Assembly (NCBI GenBank): GCA_963402885.1 | Contig: OY727098.1 | Coordinates: 1,979,001 to 2,043,000, forward strand | Length of the DNA: 64,000 nt | Source of the DNA: Antedon bifida | Taxonomy: Eukaryota; Echinodermata; Crinoidea; Comatulida; Antedonidae | Reading direction: 5' to 3' | In this document: positions 59,436-64,000 of the stretch, piece after piece | How the letters are laid out: every line of letters starts with the position of its first letter | How positions within the stretch are numbered: position 1 is the stretch's first letter | Program-made: the position numbers and the translations under genes | The notes under the pieces: generated by a model | Databases searched by the model: none | Told to the model about the DNA's origin: nothing | What the model saw: the letters and a program-made list of their open reading frames with translations, nothing else

Positions 59436-59585
59436 AGTGGCGTAACAGCTTTGAGCGCTCACTGGCTAAAGGGACAGTAGCTTAAGGGGCTCTAATGCAT
59501 GAGCAGCCCCAATGCAACTATCCAGTGTTGGAGGGCCCCTTAGGAATGTTAAACTAGGGGCCTTGTGTTATGCCACTCACTGACA
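59436..59585. mobile_element. Small TIR element with CAGTGGCGTAACA ends
   Basis: The left end CAGTGGCGTAACA (59436) is matched by TGTTATGCCACT and CACTG at 59566-59582. The interior is relatively GC-rich (AGGGGCTCTAATGCATGAGC, AGGGCCCCTTAGG). The ends resemble hAT-like elements common in animals; non-autonomous. Confidence 0.5.
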
Positions 59586-61126
59586 GTAAGTGCTTGTGTG
59601 ATCAGAACTCTATTACATGTGAAATACAGTACAATTATAACTCAGATTTATCCAGGTAAATATGTATACTGTAGGTTTCAGAAAATGTAACGTCCTTTTA
59701 CAAGCGATAGACAATTCCCACCTGATTATAATGGGGTATGCTTTGGCGTATGCGTAGAAGAACAAGTTAAAACCGCAATAAGGAAGCTACGATAGACCCC
59801 ACCATGATTTAACTTTGATTATGAGCTGTTAACTCATATTAAATTTACTACTCTCCTCTTTTCACCCAATAATGATTTAACTTAGATACAGTTCTGATCA
59901 GCTTAAGCTAACTACAGTAACATGCATGGCCATAATCTATAGAATTTACATTAATGTTTTATCACAAGAAGGAAGTATGTGTTGACATGAATAATGTAGC
60001 TGCACATGTGACACATATTTACTGAGTCATGTGACTGTACTCTCTACTGTACTAAAACAAAATTACTGGGTACTACTACTTCAGGGGAAAATGAAGAGTG
60101 TAACTTGAACATTTGTTTACTTTTTATCTATTACTGTATTTGAAACTAAATAAACAACACAAAACATTGAGCTGTCAATCATTTCAAACATTTTTGTCAA
60201 ACAATATCATTTTTTATGTTAATCTGTTTTTAAATTATGACATCAAAGTTTGGAAATTCTTTCTAAATTTACAATACAAACCATGACGAGACAATTAATC
60301 ATATGTCTGCACTCACTCGTTTTCAAAACACCCTGGATCTGTATTTATATGTACAATAGGTGGGTTACAAAAAAAGGAATTTTTGTATATATTGAATGGG
60401 GAGGGAATATTTTCGCTATGGCCTTGCATAGTCACCAACTGTCGTCCCACTGAAAGTGATTGTTATGAAACACGCATTTTGCCAAAGTTCCTTGCGCATT
60501 TTTAAATTACGCAAGGATTTGCTTGGCCCGTACAATTTCAATCTGGATTTAACACAAAATAATAAAAGGGGAAGCTCCGTATTCACAGACTCTCGTTTCG
60601 ATCGCACTACTTCAGCAATGTTCGTTATGACAGTACTGTAGCTCATCATAAGACTATCCACGCGACGGCATGAGAATCCCACCAAATTCATCATCTTTCT
60701 TATAAAAACATAAATCGTTTTATTTTATAACAATTCTACACACATTTTAACATACCATACCACCCTTCTTGGGTTCTGTAATAAAAGTCACACAAAGATC
60801 ATTTAATACATTTACTGGCCAATCAAAGTCAAGCTCCAGTTTTATTGTCAATCAAAACCTTCTATCAATGTGGCCAACAAAAGGATTAAATTACAAAATC
60901 AAAGAGGGGATGAAAATCATTCTTAAAATAGTCAGAATCATTATAATTAATAGTTTAATTGGCTAGGCTAAGTTAAAACAGTAAGATAATGTAATTAATA
61001 AAGGTTGTTATGAAAGGGTGAGTGACATTTCATTGGTATGTTAACAATTAATAAATAAGGTCACTCTTTAGCTTCATTTCATGGCCCTGTCGAGCTACCA
61101 CCACCAGCCAGGCAAGATGATGAGAG

Positions 61127-61154
61127 CATGGAGCTATAATTTTATAGCTCCATG
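61127..61154. repeat. Perfect palindrome, 13 bp arms, 2 nt loop
   Basis: CATGGAGCTATAA, TT, TTATAGCTCCATG. The words ATAGCTCCATG and ATGAGAG recur just outside and at 57345-57356, so it may be part of a wider repeat. Confidence 0.85.
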
Positions 61155-61201
61155 ATGAGAGACAGCATATTTTATGGAGTCGCCTCCTTATTGAAATATC
61201 G

Positions 61202-61560
61202 TTATAAAACTATAACACCATTAAACATGGCATCTTCATGTTTAAACATGAATAATTTACAATATCCAACCTTTAGAATCATATATCCAAGAATATATAA
61301 AATCCTGTGAACTTGTCTGATGTCAGGCCGGTCTCTTGCGAATGCCTGCTGAATCTCCGGGTGAAAAGAACACCCTTTCCCATACAACAGCCTGGGCTTC
61401 AATAATGACAAAGAGAGTTGTGTGGCTTATCGAGTCTTTCCTAAACAATGCCTACAGAGAGCTAGCTAAATAGCAGCAGGTCTGAGTAATCTGATTGGTT
61501 AATGTGCTTAGAAAGTAACCAATCAGCGGTTGAGATTTTGGCTTAGAAATAGGTCTATAG
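61202..61560 (-). promoter_or_regulatory. Candidate promoter / first-exon region (minus strand)
   Basis: Two CCAAT boxes in opposite orientation (61494-61498 and 61519-61523) lie in a less AT-rich patch. On the minus strand they are followed by an open, protein-like stretch (KGCSFHPEIQQAFARDRPDI, about 61310-61380) without an in-frame ATG at its front. It might hold the non-coding first exon of the ZNF gene or the start of another gene. No good GT donor is evident. Confidence 0.22.
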
Positions 61561-64000
61561 CTGAAATAGCAAGTTAGCAGAAGAGACGCTTATAAGCCAT
61601 ACATCCCGCTTCGCCGATAATGTGACACAATTTGCATATCACTCAATCAAGGAATCTATGTACTGTATCAATCAATGAAACCTATCAAACTCATTAAAGC
61701 AATTACAAAAGACAACAGGAAAGCGATGCATTGGGATCTTTAGTTCATTAAATCGTACAGGGTTTTTTATAGTACATCAGCTCGCAAATCGTATTGCTCA
61801 TGTAATACAATTTAATATTAATAATATGTTTTATTTTTATGAAGTAATACTATTATTACGTTATGCATTAACGCTTGTCGTTATATGAATACAGCTTTAA
61901 CTTTATTTATAATCAAAATATCATGCAAAATATTAAGATAATAATATAATGTTTCTACAATACATACATAATTATCTATATTCATGTAAACTGCAAATTA
62001 TGCATAGGCACACTTGAATAAATAAACAAGCAGTACTATAATAAATAGTTAACAAATTAAATAATCGATGGACTGACATAATATTAATAAATTATAACCT
62101 TTTTTAAATAAAATGCATTTGTTCAACTACTCTTACCAAACCATTTTTTTCAACCACAGGTTCAGAGTTTGCGGGCCGGTTATTTTATAATGACAGACGT
62201 TTTCTAAATTAAAAAAAAAAAACGACCAAAAAGATTCATCATAAAATTACAATGTCCAGATTATTGAAATGAAAGATTGTTTTATATAAAAGAGTGATCT
62301 TTTAAACAGTATCCGGCTTTAGGATTTCCACCTTTTGATTACACTAAAAAGGGAGGGCCAACGACCTGTTTCCCCTAATAAATTTGTGTTCCTTTGTCTG
62401 TGTGTGCTATTGTTTTCTCGTTAGGGTGCTTGGAATTCAAGTAGGCCTATTAGCTCATTGTACTACTCAAAGAAAGGTTCACTTATTCGCTTTAAAACAA
62501 AATTCACTGGATAACCCTAGACTTTTCTTGACAAAGAGTTACATACCGTATAATTCCAACACCCCTTGCTTTCCCTCTTTGTCTGTTGTACCATAGATCT
62601 ATGTTATAACAAACTATTTATTTAAGGTCTCTGATAAGCTGCAAACTCAAATAGTTTTCTAATTGATAGTGTTCATTTGGAATGTATTTTTTTTCTGTAT
62701 AGTGTTTATGTAATTTAGAAAACTTGTGTTATGTAACATTGACAAATGATACCTATAGTAACACCATAGAGATATATTATATATAGTTCACTATAATATC
62801 TCTATGGTTGTACAATGAGCTATATATAGACAGCTCGATGGTTGTAGGCCTACTAACAAAAATAGTGAATCAAGGCATCACGACAAATAAACATATTTAG
62901 ATCAGAGGGTGTAAATTAGATGTGGATGTATACCGGATACATTATTATTCTTCATTCATTCAAATTTGATTAGAAACAGCCCAAAAATATAAAAGGCAAT
63001 TTACAATTTAAATAATTAATACAATAGGCCTAATAGGAAACTGTTGTTTCAGGGATCGAAGTATAAAAAGCTTATTGTCTTATGACAACTTACTCCTTAT
63101 ACACTACAGTATATAAAATGACGAGAAAATTTGAAATTGTGGCTTCTGCTGGAGAAGAAGCCGAAATTGGCCAAAATCCTAGATACGGCTGAAGGGTTGA
63201 GTGAATGTATTAGTCAGGTGAAAGTCGTGATGTCATCATTTACACATTTGACAACACGCAGGTGAATCGTTATAAGAATGTGATGAATGTTCCATTTCAT
63301 TAATTTTATTAAAATCGATACATCCTAATATGTCCGACCAGGGAAAATGACATCCCTTGGTCAGACGATTGCTGCTGAAACGGCGAAAAACTTATTGTAT
63401 AACATTTTACTGTGATTTGGTTATTTTACAAGAATTTTCATTCATTCGTTTATTCAATAGTATATAGGCCACTGGCCCAAGTATAATAATAGAAAATAAT
63501 ACATTATTACAAAATTTAAGAAGAAGTAACAGCAAAATAATTAGTTCTCTTTTTAAGAGCAAATCTTATTTACTTACTTACTTTTTTCTTTTTGTTTTTC
63601 ATTAGTAAAATAAACATTTTATTTGTTGGTTGATTAAAATAATAAGGTTTTAAAAAGGAGTGTCTAATTTCGTTGTAATTTGAATAAAGTACAGTAGGCC
63701 TAAGTCAACAACGAACATCAAAACTTAAAAATGTTGTCATGGTGCCTTATAAAAAATGAAAAAAAAATATATCTTCCTCTCTGTGATTTTTAAAGAACGA
63801 TCAATATCTTTTCATTACGTGGCCTAATTTACAGCTCAAAATTTGCTATGTAATAATTTAAGCCCAGCGCCGATGGCAATCACACCATGGAGTACTCTTC
63901 CCTGATTATTCACACCATGGAGGTATAAAATTAATACATTAACATCTAATTTTATACCTCCATGTTCACACTAATAATTGTTGAGTTTCACTCTTTTGCA
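61561..64000. other. Right-edge region, no gene recognised
   Basis: AT-rich, with TAGGCCTA words (62442, 62847, 63026, 63696), an imperfect palindrome at 62763-62808 (ACCATAGAGATAT ... ATATCTCTATGGT) and a perfect one at 63916-63964. No coding signal. Confidence 0.5.
63916..63964. repeat. Perfect hairpin, 18 bp arms, 13 nt loop
   Basis: CATGGAGGTATAAAATTA (63916-63933) and its exact reverse complement (63947-63964). CACCATGGAG also occurs just before, at 63883. Confidence 0.9.

Larger units (their letters stand above)
56457..61200. other. Upstream region, no confirmed gene
   Basis: AT-rich. Holds the possible exon at 57961-58135 and a small TIR element at 59436-59585. A 92-residue minus-strand frame (60416-60694) has no domain. 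A homopolymer A run occurs at 57703-57716. Confidence 0.5.

Noticed and set aside
60416..60694. 92-residue minus-strand frame
   Set aside because: No domain or splice context; chance-length.

Overview
This is animal genomic DNA, AT-rich and mostly non-coding. Coding sequence is split into exons bounded by GT/AG splice sites. The best guess is an echinoderm or a close deuterostome relative. That rests on the gene content (a Wnt ligand and a ZNF608/ZNF609 homologue), on the abundance of the palindrome TAGGCCTA and of ACAGTAC-type words, and on the repeat types; species cannot be read from the window.

Two genes are supported, both on the minus strand. The first is the 5' end of a Wnt gene. A 26-codon signal-peptide exon (22984-23063) and the first conserved Wnt exon (11877-12145) join in phase across a 10.8 kb intron; the motif spacing is most like Wnt16. 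The remaining Wnt exons were not found between 1 and 11876, so intron 2 is very long or the rest lies beyond the left edge. The second gene is a nearly complete ZNF608/ZNF609 (Drosophila scribbler/brakeless) homologue. It has four phase-compatible coding exons (45465-45959, 43635-43767, 42520-42607, 37715-41133) giving at least 1,378 residues, one C2H2 zinc finger, and a 5' UTR segment reaching 46049. Its last coding exon is not certain.

Layout: 1-11876, Wnt intron 2 or sequence 3' of it, with a minus-strand hammerhead-like motif at 4512-4543 and two MITEs. 11877-23063, Wnt exons and intron 1, with several perfect hairpins. 23064-28500, Wnt 5' flank with cAMP-response-type motifs and TIR elements. 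28500-37714, 3' flank or last intron of the ZNF gene, with tandem duplications and a second hammerhead-like motif at 34233-34259. 37715-46049, ZNF gene. 46050-64000, long upstream region holding a 4 kb composite element (52469-56456): long inverted arms around a 1.76 kb minisatellite of about 30 bp units.

The repeat landscape is the most novel part. It includes a six-copy MITE family, a second MITE family, several further TIR pairs, a foldback-type element with an internal minisatellite, two Penelope-type hammerhead cores, and an unusual number of perfect short-loop palindromes. No rRNA, CRISPR array or intact transposase/reverse transcriptase gene was seen.
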